Source: an uncultured Flavonifractor sp.
GTDB taxonomy: Bacteria; Bacillota; Clostridia; Oscillospirales; Oscillospiraceae
Assembly (NCBI GenBank): GCA_947649225.1
Contig: CANSQX010000005.1
Location: forward strand, 1-46,059
Reading direction: 5' to 3'
DNA length: 46,059 bases
The notes beneath the pieces are model-generated. The model worked only from the letters and a program-made list of their open reading frames with translations, did no database searches and was not told the origin of the DNA. How positions within the stretch are numbered: position 1 is the first letter of the stretch; each line of letters starts with the position of its first letter. Shown here piece after piece: positions 24,662 through 34,061 of this stretch. A program made the position numbers and the translations under genes.

Positions 24662-24840
24662 AGCCACGCCCCCAGGAGCACCAGCGCCAGGCTCCCGGCC
24701 GCCACCACAGCCCAGAGCAGGGCGTCCCCCCGGGAGAAGCGCCGGGGAAAGACATAGCCGGGCCGCTCCATCTCCTCTACCTTGGCCTCAATCTCCCGCT
24801 GGAGACGCTGTTCATAGTCGGAAGCGGATATGCCTCTCAT
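24658..24840 (-). CDS. Small single-span membrane protein upstream of the permease
   Basis: A 60-residue protein: a charged helix (SDYEQRLQREIEAKVEEME) followed by one membrane segment (LLWAVVAAGSLALVLLGAWL) at the C-terminus. GAGGGG precedes ATG 24840, and the stop overlaps the GTG of the permease. Small partner proteins of this kind are known for some symporters; here the link rests on coupling alone. No family recognised. Confidence 0.75.
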   Translation of the reverse strand: MRGISASDYEQRLQREIEAKVEEMERPGYVFPRRFSRGDALLWAVVAAGSLALVLLGAWL

Positions 24841-24875
24841 TACAATCCCCTCGTTTCACGGTTCTTGTTTCAACT

Positions 24876-24904
24876 ATAATAGCATATTCTGGGACAAAAT
24901 GCAA
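24876..24904 (-). promoter_or_regulatory. Promoter of the permease operon
   Basis: On the minus strand TTGCAT (24899-24904) and TATTAT (24876-24881) are separated by 17 bases, 36 bases before the start codon of the small membrane protein. Confidence 0.7.
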
Positions 24905-24919
24905 AGCGGGCAGACAAAA

Positions 24920-24960
24920 AAGTCCGGTCCGGAATACAAATTGTATTCCGGACCGGACTT
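24920..24960 (-). terminator. Terminator of the rpsF-ssb-rpsR operon
   Basis: A 20-bp palindromic arm pair (24920-24939 and 24941-24960) folds into a long stem with a tiny loop. On the minus strand it is followed by a six-T run. It is one of the strongest terminators in the window. Confidence 0.92.
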
Positions 24961-24987
24961 GATCCGATGATAAATCTTTGACAGGCG

Positions 24988-25227
24988 TCAGTCGGTGACG
25001 AAGGGCAGCAGCGCGATCTGACGGGCGCGCTTGATGGCCTCGGTCAGCTGGCGCTGATGCATGGCGCAGGTCCCGGTGGTCCGGCGGGGCAGGATCTTGG
25101 AACGCTCGGACAGGAACCGGCGCAGCTTGGCGGCGTCCTTGTAGTCGATGTGCTCCACCTTGTCCACGCAGAAGGTACAGACCTTGCGGCGCTTGCGGCC
25201 GCGGGGACGCTCTCTATCCATAGCCAT
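24988..25227 (-). CDS. rpsR: 30S ribosomal protein bS18
   Basis: A 79-residue ribosomal protein that binds 16S rRNA together with bS6 on the platform. Conserved parts are [44 protein letters not shown] and [13 protein letters not shown]. The CxxC pair (CTFC) and a further Cys and His suggest the zinc-binding form. ATG 25227 is preceded by GGAGG at eight bases. An unusual 242-base spacer with dispersed repeats separates it from ssb. Confidence 0.97.
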   Translation of the reverse strand: MAMDRERPRGRKRRKVCTFCVDKVEHIDYKDAAKLRRFLSERSKILPRRTTGTCAMHQRQLTEAIKRARQIALLPFVTD

Positions 25228-25330
25228 AGGGCAAACCTCCTTGTTCAATTTGTAACGGGTACGATCTCCCGCGAAGTGCGCTGCCGTATCAGGGGCGCTC
25301 CCGCCCCATCCAACCGGCAGCCGCAAGAGG

Positions 25331-25470
25331 AATCTTTTTGCCTGCTTTTGCCCTCGGGGGCTCTGAGACTCTAGGGCGTGTGCTTCACACTTGCCCAGCC
25401 GCGTATGGCCTCACAGGAGGACAAAATGGAAGTTCTTTTTGCCTACTTTTTCTTTCAAGAAAAAGTAGGC
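25331..25470. repeat. Dispersed repeat, copy 3, inside the rpsF-ssb-rpsR operon
   Basis: Two repeat starts occur: ATCTTTTTGCCTGCTTTTGCCCTC at 25331 (partly quoted) and GTTCTTTTTGCC at 25432. The unit ends in a perfect 30-base palindrome at 25441-25470 (14-base arms, GCCTACTTTTTCTT and its complement). The last base belongs to the ssb stop codon. In the mRNA it is a hairpin right after the ssb stop. Confidence 0.7.
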
Positions 25471-25943
25471 TAGAAGGGCAGCTCGCCGTCGTCGTCGGAC
25501 AGCTCGGAGAACTGGTCGCCGCCGGCCGGAGCCGGAGCGGCGTAGCCGCCGGAGGGCGCGGGCGCGGAATAGCCGCCGCCCATGGGCGGGGGCGGGGCGT
25601 ACCCGCCGCCTTCGGCATCCCGCTTGGAATCTCCGAAGTAGACGTTGTCCGCGATGACCTCGGCGCTGCGGCGCTTGTTGCCCTCCCGGTCGGTCCAGTC
25701 GCGGATCTGAAGCCGCCCCTCCGCCACGGCCATGCGGCCCTTGGTGAAGAAGCGGGAGACGAACTCGGCCGTCTGCCGCCAGGCTACGATGTCGATAAAA
25801 TCGGTGGCCTTCTCGCCGGTCTGCTTGTCCTTAAAGTCCCGGTCCACCGCCAGAGTGAAGGAGGCCACAGGGGTCCCCGTCTGGGTGTGGCGGAGCTCCG
25901 GATCGCGGGTCAGGCGGCCCATCAGGATGATTCTGTTGAGCAT
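25470..25943 (-). CDS. ssb: Single-stranded DNA-binding protein
   Basis: A 157-residue SSB. The OB-fold (residues 1-107) starts MLNRIILMGRLTRDPELRHTQ and includes FTLAVDRDF and the RDWTDREGNKRRSAEVIADNVYF block. A Gly/Pro/Ala/Tyr-rich linker follows, and the C-terminal DDDGELPF is the acidic tip that recruits replication and repair partners. AAGGAGG precedes ATG 25943, 13 bases after rpsF. Confidence 0.98.
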   Translation of the reverse strand: MLNRIILMGRLTRDPELRHTQTGTPVASFTLAVDRDFKDKQTGEKATDFIDIVAWRQTAEFVSRFFTKGRMAVAEGRLQIRDWTDREGNKRRSAEVIADNVYFGDSKRDAEGGGYAPPPPMGGGYSAPAPSGGYAAPAPAGGDQFSELSDDDGELPF

Positions 25944-25956
25944 GGGACTCGCCTCC

Positions 25957-26253
25957 TTACTCGTCCTTGCAGACGATCATGGAGCGCATCACGCCGTCGG
26001 TAATGCGGAAAATACGGTCCAGCTCCCGGGGGAACTCCGGGGCGGCGGAGAAGGTCATCAGCACGTAATAACCCTCGTTGAGGTCCTGGATGGGATAGGC
26101 CAGGTGGCGCTTGCCCCACTCGTCAACCTCGGACAGGGTGGCCTTCTCCTCGACCAGGGCGCGGAACTTGGCCACCATGGCGGCGGTGGCCTCCTCGCCC
26201 AAGTCGGGCCGCAGGATGTAGACCGCCTCATAATTTGCACTCAGCTTTGCCAT
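25957..26253 (-). CDS. rpsF: 30S ribosomal protein bS6
   Basis: A 98-residue ribosomal protein, partner of bS18. It shows NYEAVYILRPDLGEE, the YPIQDLNEGYYVLMTFSA block and the conserved C-terminal helix with ELDRIFRITDGVMRSMIV. AAGGAGG lies 10 bases before ATG 26253. It opens the conserved rpsF-ssb-rpsR operon. Confidence 0.98.
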   Translation of the reverse strand: MAKLSANYEAVYILRPDLGEEATAAMVAKFRALVEEKATLSEVDEWGKRHLAYPIQDLNEGYYVLMTFSAAPEFPRELDRIFRITDGVMRSMIVCKDE

Positions 26254-26281
26254 TTACTTTGCACCTCCTTATGGACGTATG

Positions 26282-26303
26282 GCCCCCGCTCGCAGGCGGG
26301 AGC
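26282..26303 (-). promoter_or_regulatory. Leader hairpin before rpsF, candidate S6:S18 autoregulatory site
   Basis: In the ~80-base leader, GCTCCCGC and GCGGGGGC pair around the loop CTGCGA (minus strand). Many bacteria control rpsF through a leader bound by the S6:S18 dimer. The position fits; I cannot confirm the full published consensus. Confidence 0.35.
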
Positions 26304-26341
26304 AAGGATGTGCCTGTTTCTCTCAACAAACAAGCCTTATT

Positions 26342-26369
26342 ATTATACCGGATATTTCAAATTTGTCAA
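26342..26369 (-). promoter_or_regulatory. rpsF operon promoter
   Basis: On the minus strand TTGACA (26364-26369) and TATAAT (26342-26347), both full consensus, are separated by 16 bases. The start of transcription would be near 26335. Confidence 0.88.
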
Positions 26370-26406
26370 GCAAAATTCCGCCGCAGGGCGGGATTTTTGC
26401 GCTGAT

Positions 26407-27879
26407 TCAGGGCGTATTGACCTGGAGATAGAGGTTGATGGCGCAGGTGAGGCCCAGCTGCGTGACTGTCCGCCCGTCGTTCAGGTCCACGCCCGTCAGC
26501 TCCCGGATTTTCTGGAGGCGCTTGGCCAGGGTGTTCCGATGGATGAAGAGGGCCCGGCAGGCGGCGGAGGGGGAGCCGTTTACCTCCAGATAGACCTCCA
26601 AGGTGCGGGCGAGCTCGGCGGCGTTCAGCCGGTCGTAGTCCTGGAGGATCTCCACCGCCGGGTGGCGGAACAGCCGCACGTCGGCGTGCTTGGCCAGATC
26701 GTGGATCATCTGGAGGGCCAGATTCATGCCGTAGCGGATCAGCAGCTCCTGGGGGTAGAGCTTCCCCAGGGCCTCCAGGGTGGAGATGGCCTGGGCGAAG
26801 TACCTGGGGGCGTCCATCAGGTCGGAAAAGGGCTGGCTCATGGCGCCCTGGAGCTTGTTGATGGCCAGGAACTCCCGCAACACATAGTTGGAGTTGAGCA
26901 GCCCGCCGGCGTCCTGCTTCTGCCCCAGCAGGATGGCGAAATAGCGCTCGTGAAAAATAGTGGGATTGTTGGGCATCAGCAGCCGGATCTGCTGCAAAAT
27001 GGAGTGGAGGGAGTTGTTGTCCGGGGTGCCTGAGAGCCACTGCACCGCGATCATGCAATAGCGGTCATGGCTGGGGAGGCGGAGCTGCCGCTTCATGCGC
27101 TCCATGGACGCCCGGCCGCGGTAGGCGCCGGACAGCAGGTCCCGCAGGAAGATGTCCTGATGTCCGCCGGTGTTGGCGTGGTAGTCCTTCTCCGTCATGA
27201 AGTAGGTGGAGATCACATTGCGCAGCAGCTGGACCAGGGCGATGTCCCGCTCGGACAGGGCCCGGTACACCTGGGAGACCACGATCCAGGCCACCGTGAC
27301 CCGCTCAATCTTCACCGCGCTTAAAATCCAGCGCTGATCGCCCACATGGTAGACCTGGGGCATGTCCTCGTCAATGGCCGCCCGGTGGGCGTTGTACCAG
27401 GCGCTCTGACAGGCCTGGGCCGCCTGGAGGAACTCCTCCCGCAGCCGGGGGTTCACGCTGTCCCCCGCGTCCTCCGGCGGGTCGGTCAGGGGGAGAAAGG
27501 CGAAGTCGTGGAGGGTGACCGGGTTCTCCAGCAGCTCGGAGGCCAGGGCGACGATCTTTTGCAGGCTCTTCCCGTTCCAGAGGGCGGTGATCAGCCGGGA
27601 GAGGGCCGCGTGCTCGGCGGCGGCCTGGGTCCACCCCTGCTCCAGCTGCTCATAAACCGTGTCAAAGGAGAGGGACGGCGGGACGGAGAGCCCGCAGCAG
27701 CTCTCCGGAAACCCAACCGACGCAAACTCCTCCGGCCGCCCCAAGTAGAGGATACGCTCGTTCCACTTCCCCACCTCGCCGCCCAGACGGCGGCAGAGGG
27801 ACATGGGCCGGTCCCCGCAGTCCCCCACCAGGCGGCAGCCCAGGGGCTCCAGCCGCTGTTGAATCTCCTTTGCAGTCAT
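26407..27879 (-). CDS. PucR-type helix-turn-helix regulator
   Basis: A 490-residue cytosolic regulator. The C-terminal ~60 residues (CRALFIHRNTLAKRLQKIREL, then GVDL and LGLTCAINLYL) are the PucR HTH_30 domain. The ~430 residues before it are helical and lack a recognisable ligand domain; such regulators often control purine, allantoin or amino-acid breakdown. I chose ATG 27879 because GGGGAGG is four to five bases upstream; an upstream in-frame start at 27927 has no ribosome site. It is transcribed alone. Confidence 0.85.
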   Translation of the reverse strand: MTAKEIQQRLEPLGCRLVGDCGDRPMSLCRRLGGEVGKWNERILYLGRPEEFASVGFPESCCGLSVPPSLSFDTVYEQLEQGWTQAAAEHAALSRLITALWNGKSLQKIVALASELLENPVTLHDFAFLPLTDPPEDAGDSVNPRLREEFLQAAQACQSAWYNAHRAAIDEDMPQVYHVGDQRWILSAVKIERVTVAWIVVSQVYRALSERDIALVQLLRNVISTYFMTEKDYHANTGGHQDIFLRDLLSGAYRGRASMERMKRQLRLPSHDRYCMIAVQWLSGTPDNNSLHSILQQIRLLMPNNPTIFHERYFAILLGQKQDAGGLLNSNYVLREFLAINKLQGAMSQPFSDLMDAPRYFAQAISTLEALGKLYPQELLIRYGMNLALQMIHDLAKHADVRLFRHPAVEILQDYDRLNAAELARTLEVYLEVNGSPSAACRALFIHRNTLAKRLQKIRELTGVDLNDGRTVTQLGLTCAINLYLQVNTP

Positions 27880-27955
27880 ACTTCCTCCCCGTCCCGTGGG
27901 TCCTATCTGTCGGGGACAGTGTACCACGGCGCGGCGGACCGCGCAACTGTGAAAA

Positions 27956-27997
27956 CGCCCCCAGAAGCTCCGGCGGAACCCGGAGCCCCTGGGGGCG
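27956..27997 (-). terminator. Hairpin downstream of the flavoprotein gene
   Basis: CGCCCCCAG (27956-27964) pairs with CTGGGGGCG (27989-27997), and inner CTCCGG/CCGGAG extends the stem. On the minus strand GTTTTCAC follows. It lies about 150 bases past the flavoprotein gene, beyond the nested palindrome. Confidence 0.65.
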
Positions 27998-28021
27998 CGG
28001 CAGTCAGACAGAATTTGGCCG

Positions 28022-28149
28022 AGCGCCTATCCCGAAATCAGACGTGCGCCGGTTGCGCCGTCAGTTTTTGCGCCCGGCAAGAAAAACCAACGCAGTATGG
28101 CGCAAAAGACGCAGGCGCACTGTGTGCGGATTATGGGGGGATAGGCGCT
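28022..28149. repeat. Nested palindromic element A
   Basis: Outer 12-base arms (28022-28033 and 28138-28149), middle GTGCGCC/GGCGCAC (28044-28050 and 28114-28120) and inner TTTTGCGCC/GGCGCAAAA (28066-28074 and 28099-28107) are all perfect and nested. The whole 128 bases can fold into one long cruciform or RNA. Its right end touches the flavoprotein stop codon. Confidence 0.75.
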
Positions 28150-29084
28150 TACTTCTCCGGACGGCTGGGGGTGATGAACGCCTTGTACCTGGCCATGCGC
28201 TGCTTATAGGCGTCGGTGGACTTGATGGCCATGGCGCGGCCCTCGTTCTCCCGGATGTCGTCGGCGTGCATGAACTTGCCGGACAGGGTATCGTGGGCGT
28301 GGGCGATCTGCTCCTCGGGGAAGACGAAGGAGAGCTTGCCGTCCTCCACCTTGATCGCGCCCTCGATGCCGCACAGGCAGCAGATGGCCTTGCCGGCGTC
28401 CTGGTCCAGGTAGAAGTTGCGGCTGTGGCAGTGGGGGCAGACCCCGGGCTCGCCCTTGTACTGGGCGTGCTCGATGTCCCGGGCGGCCTCCACCAGGTTC
28501 CGTCCGATCTCCCGGACCCGGGCGATCTTGTCGTCCTCCATGATGATGGTCTTGGACCAGGAAAACACGTCGTTGTCGATGATCTTCCACATGGGGGTCA
28601 GGGCCTGCATGGCCATGGAGCACTGGATCCGGGTCGCCCAGTCGGATCCGCCGATGCCCACATAGGAGACCACCTTGTCGGTGAGGAAGCGGGGGTCGGG
28701 CACGGGGTTGCCCTTCTCCTGGGCCATCTTGGTGCCGATGACGTTCATGCCCCGGTCCATGCGGGGGCCAAAGCGGTCGGTGATGGTGTGGAACAGGCCG
28801 CAGGCGGTCTTCTCGAAGATGGGGACGGACCAGAAGATGCCGTCGGCGTCATAGCAGCGGTCCAGCAGCCAGTTGAAGTCGTCCTTCAGCGCACAGCGGT
28901 TGCCGTTGCCCATCACCAGGGACCGGGAGCAGGCCACGCAGCCGGTGCAGTGCTTGATGTCCAGGTCCATGGCGTGGATGAACTCCACCTCGGCTCCCAT
29001 ATCCTGGGCGACCATCAGCACCTCCTTGCACATGGCGTCGTTGCTGCCGTCCCGGCTGCCCAGGGAAATGGCCAGAATTTTCAT
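28149..29084 (-). CDS. NADPH-dependent FMN reductase/iron-sulfur flavoprotein-like, with zinc ribbon
   Basis: A 311-residue protein with a flavodoxin-like N-terminus (MKILAISLGSRDGSNDAM, the FMN phosphate loop). A cysteine cluster HCTGCVACSR lies near residues 45-54, as in flavoproteins of the iron-sulfur type. A four-cysteine zinc ribbon (CPHCHSRNF and CCLCG) lies near residues 215-235. It probably reduces a small substrate or metal; the substrate is unknown. GGAGGAGG lies eight bases before ATG 29084. The LysR gene upstream on the same strand probably controls it. Confidence 0.82.
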   Translation of the reverse strand: MKILAISLGSRDGSNDAMCKEVLMVAQDMGAEVEFIHAMDLDIKHCTGCVACSRSLVMGNGNRCALKDDFNWLLDRCYDADGIFWSVPIFEKTACGLFHTITDRFGPRMDRGMNVIGTKMAQEKGNPVPDPRFLTDKVVSYVGIGGSDWATRIQCSMAMQALTPMWKIIDNDVFSWSKTIIMEDDKIARVREIGRNLVEAARDIEHAQYKGEPGVCPHCHSRNFYLDQDAGKAICCLCGIEGAIKVEDGKLSFVFPEEQIAHAHDTLSGKFMHADDIRENEGRAMAIKSTDAYKQRMARYKAFITPSRPEK

Positions 29085-29140
29085 CGCGATGTACCTCCTC
29101 CAAATGATCCCGTCATTTTTGACAAGGTTTTGTCTCTTTG

Positions 29141-29146
29141 ATTATA
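29141..29146 (-). promoter_or_regulatory. -10 box of the flavoprotein gene
   Basis: TATAAT on the minus strand, 57 bases before the start codon. The -35 is poor (TTACCG at 16 bases), which fits a promoter needing an activator such as the neighbouring LysR protein. Confidence 0.5.
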
Positions 29147-29208
29147 CGCCGTTGTCCATTTTCGGTAAAACAGAAAAAAGAAGTACAGGCACAACAAAAA
29201 AGCTGTGA

Positions 29209-30108
29209 TCAGCTGCCATAGAGGGCGGAGCTGAGGGCGAGCAGGGGCTCCAGCCGGCCGGATACCCCGCCGTTCCAGGCGGCGATGATCTCCTCCCCGG
29301 GCCAGTCGTCCCGCCAGGCGATGGGGAAGCTCTTGAGCTGGGCGCCCACGCTCCGGAACATCTCCGGAAAGCCCACCGTGATCCCCTGGCTGCCGCAGAG
29401 GGCCACCTCCAGGGCGTTGACGCTGTGGAAATACTTGATGCTCTTGGGCAGGAAACCCGCCCAGCGGCAGTGCTCGATGATCTTGGTGCTGGCCACGCTG
29501 GAGTACACATCGGAGAAGAAATAGAACCGCTCGTCCTTCACGTCCAGGATATCCAGCCTGTCCCGCCGGGCCAGGGGGTGGAGGTTGGAGAGAATGATAG
29601 CCAGGTGCAGGGGGGCCAGGGGCCGGTTCCGGAAGGAGCCGGGGAGCTGGAGGACCTCGGAGCGCACCGTGTAGATGAGGTCCAGCTCCCCCCGCATCAG
29701 CAGCTCCTGGAGGGTCCGGAAGGGATAGACCTCGTACTCCAGCTCTGCGTCCGGGTGCTGGCTGCTGAAGGCGGCGGCCAGGCGGGAGACCCGGTCGATA
29801 ACGTCGGCCAGCTCGCACACCCCGATGCGCAGGCGTATCCTCTGCCGTCCCCCGGCCTCGGCCACCCGCCGGAGGGTCTCGTCGATGCGGATCTGAATAT
29901 CGGCCCACTCTCCGGCCAGAATCCGCCCGCTCTCGGTGAGCTGCACCCGGCGGCCGCTCCGGTCGAAGAGCCGGACCCCCAGCTCCTCCTCCAGCAAGCC
30001 CACCTGCTTGCTCACCACCTGCTGAGAGACGTACAGCCGCCGGGCGGCCTCGGTAAAGTTCAGCGAGGCGGCCACCTCCATAAAATACTTGATCTGGGAC
30101 AGGGTCAT
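29209..30108 (-). CDS. LysR-family transcriptional regulator
   Basis: A 299-residue LysR regulator. Residues 1-60 are the winged helix-turn-helix (MTLSQIKYFMEVAASLNFTEAARRLYVSQQVVSKQV..., quoted in part). The rest is the two-lobed ligand-binding domain. ATG 30108 is preceded by GGGAG at seven bases; the frame is open further upstream without a start signal. The flavoprotein gene 124 bases downstream is the natural target. The ligand is unknown. Confidence 0.92.
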   Translation of the reverse strand: MTLSQIKYFMEVAASLNFTEAARRLYVSQQVVSKQVGLLEEELGVRLFDRSGRRVQLTESGRILAGEWADIQIRIDETLRRVAEAGGRQRIRLRIGVCELADVIDRVSRLAAAFSSQHPDAELEYEVYPFRTLQELLMRGELDLIYTVRSEVLQLPGSFRNRPLAPLHLAIILSNLHPLARRDRLDILDVKDERFYFFSDVYSSVASTKIIEHCRWAGFLPKSIKYFHSVNALEVALCGSQGITVGFPEMFRSVGAQLKSFPIAWRDDWPGEEIIAAWNGGVSGRLEPLLALSSALYGS

Positions 30109-30195
30109 GCCGCATCTCCCTCCTCTCCTGCCGCTTTTCTCCAGTATAGCAAAAAACCGCAGAAATTCCAACCGGAAAAACCTTTTTCGTAAAAG

Positions 30196-30231
30196 CCGGG
30201 AGGCCCTTCGCAAACGCGAAGGGCCTCCCGG
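30196..30231 (-). terminator. hppA terminator
   Basis: A perfect 16-bp stem (30196-30211 with 30216-30231) has loop AAAC and, on the minus strand, is followed by CTTTTACG. It lies 16 bases past the hppA stop. Confidence 0.88.
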
Positions 30232-30246
30232 TTTCCAAAGAAAGCC

Positions 30247-32367
<2,121 letters not shown>

Positions 32368-32511
32368 CTCCTTTTGCTCGTTCCGGTGCAGTCAGACCCT
32401 GTGGAATGCCGCTTTACGGTCCGCCTCCTCCGTATCCCAGCCCGTCAACACGGCGCTACACCGCCGGGAAACCCGGTTAAGCCCGAGCTTCCCTATCTTT
32501 CATGCCCCTTA

Positions 32512-32541
32512 ATTTTAGCGCATTTCCCCTTGGTTTTGCAA
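32512..32541 (-). promoter_or_regulatory. Candidate hppA promoter
   Basis: On the minus strand TTGCAA (32536-32541) and TAAAAT (32512-32517) are 18 bases apart, about 140 bases before hppA. The leader contains a CGGG/CCCG hairpin near 32465-32485. Confidence 0.5.
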
Positions 32542-32606
32542 GGAGTTCTTTCCGGAACCGGAAATCAAATCAAGATTTTGACGTTTTGAACAAAAATAAG
32601 CGGAGA

Positions 32607-34061
32607 TCAGGAGCGTTTCCAGGCAGTTCCGCTGAGCAGAACCAGGATGGGCAGGACCTCCAGGCGGCCCACAATCATGCACAGGGACAAAATCAGCTTG
32701 GAGAGGCCGGAAAAGGCCGAGAAATTGCCCATGGGCCCCACCATCTCCAGTCCGGGCCCGATGTTGCTGATACAGGCCACGACAGCGGTAAAGGTGGTGC
32801 CGAAGGTAAAGTTGTCCAGGGCCACCAGCAGGGAGGCCCCCAGAATGATAAACAGGTAGGCGGCAAAGAAGATGAGGACCGAGCAGAGCACATCCTCCTC
32901 CACCACCCGGCCGTCCAGCTTGACCACGTTGACCGACCGGGGGTGGATGACCCGCCGGATCTCCCGCTTGATGCAGCGGAGGATCAGGAGCACCCGGGAG
33001 CACTTCAGCCCGCCGCCGGTGCTCCCGGCGCAGGCCCCGATGAACATGAGAATCACCAGCAGGCAGCGGGAGAACTCGGGCCACAGGTTGAAATCCGCGC
33101 TGGCGAAGCCGGTGGTGGAGATGATGGTGGCCACCTGGAAGGCGGCGTGGCGCAGGGCGCCCCCCTCCGGGTAGTACCCGGCGATGTTGAAGGCGATGAG
33201 CAGGGTGCTGGCCGCCACCACGAGGAGGAAAAAGCGCAGCTCGTCGCTCTGAAGGGCCTGCTTCACTTTGCCGCACAGGACCAGGAAGAACAGGGCGAAG
33301 TTGATGGAGAAGAGGAGCATGAACACGGTGATGATGATCTCCACGGCGGGGCTCTGGTAGGCGGCCACCGACAGGTTGCGGGTGGAGAAGCCGCCGGTAC
33401 CCGCAGTGGCGAAGGCGTGGACCACGCTGTCATACCAGGGCATTCCGGCCAGGCGCAGGGCGATCACCTGGGCCCCAGTGAGCACGCAGTAGATGCCGTA
33501 GAGGATCTTGGAGGACTGGCTGGTCTTGGGCACCAGCTTGGAGACCACCGGGCCGGGGGACTCGGCCTTCATCAGGTTGAGGGACCGGGAGCCCATGGAG
33601 GGCAGCAGGGCCAGGGCCAGCACCAGCACCCCCATGCCCCCCAGCCAGTGGGTGAAGGAGCGCCAGAAGAGGATGCCCTTGGGCAGGGGCTCCACGGCGG
33701 TGAGGATGGAGGAGCCGGTGGTGGTAAAGCCGGAGACCGACTCAAAAAAGCAGTCGATAAAATGGGGAAAGAGGCCGGAGCCGGGGTTGAGCCGGCTCCA
33801 GCAGAAGAAGGGCAGGGCCCCGAAGAACCCGATAAGCAGCCAGATGAGCCCCACGGCGAAGAACCCCTCCCGGGGGAAGAAGCTGTCCTTGCCCTTCAGG
33901 GCGGACAATGCCAGCCCCACGGCCAGCAGAATGGGGATAGGGATCAGAAAGGGGAGGGGATTTTCCCGGTAAAGCAGCGTGACCGCCAGGGGCAGCAGCA
34001 TGGCGGCGGCCTCCACCAGGAGGACCCGCCCCGCCAGCCGGAAGACCAGCTTGAAGTTCAT
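32607..34061 (-). CDS. trkH: Trk potassium uptake system, channel subunit TrkH
   Basis: A 484-residue K+ transporter subunit with four pore repeats. Selectivity-filter-like segments are visible in order: SGFTTTGSS, ATAGTGGFST, ISTTGFASAD and ISNIGPGLE. The GSTGGGLKCSR loop after the third filter is typical of TrkH/KtrB. Its ATG overlaps the trkA stop, so the two are coupled. Confidence 0.95.
   Translation of the reverse strand: MNFKLVFRLAGRVLLVEAAAMLLPLAVTLLYRENPLPFLIPIPILLAVGLALSALKGKDSFFPREGFFAVGLIWLLIGFFGALPFFCWSRLNPGSGLFPHFIDCFFESVSGFTTTGSSILTAVEPLPKGILFWRSFTHWLGGMGVLVLALALLPSMGSRSLNLMKAESPGPVVSKLVPKTSQSSKILYGIYCVLTGAQVIALRLAGMPWYDSVVHAFATAGTGGFSTRNLSVAAYQSPAVEIIITVFMLLFSINFALFFLVLCGKVKQALQSDELRFFLLVVAASTLLIAFNIAGYYPEGGALRHAAFQVATIISTTGFASADFNLWPEFSRCLLVILMFIGACAGSTGGGLKCSRVLLILRCIKREIRRVIHPRSVNVVKLDGRVVEEDVLCSVLIFFAAYLFIILGASLLVALDNFTFGTTFTAVVACISNIGPGLEMVGPMGNFSAFSGLSKLILSLCMIVGRLEVLPILVLLSGTAWKRS

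Noticed and set aside
23471-24757. A 428-codon + strand frame opposite the NCS1 permease
   Set aside because: It is His/Gln/Gly-rich, has no start signal and mirrors a membrane protein gene.
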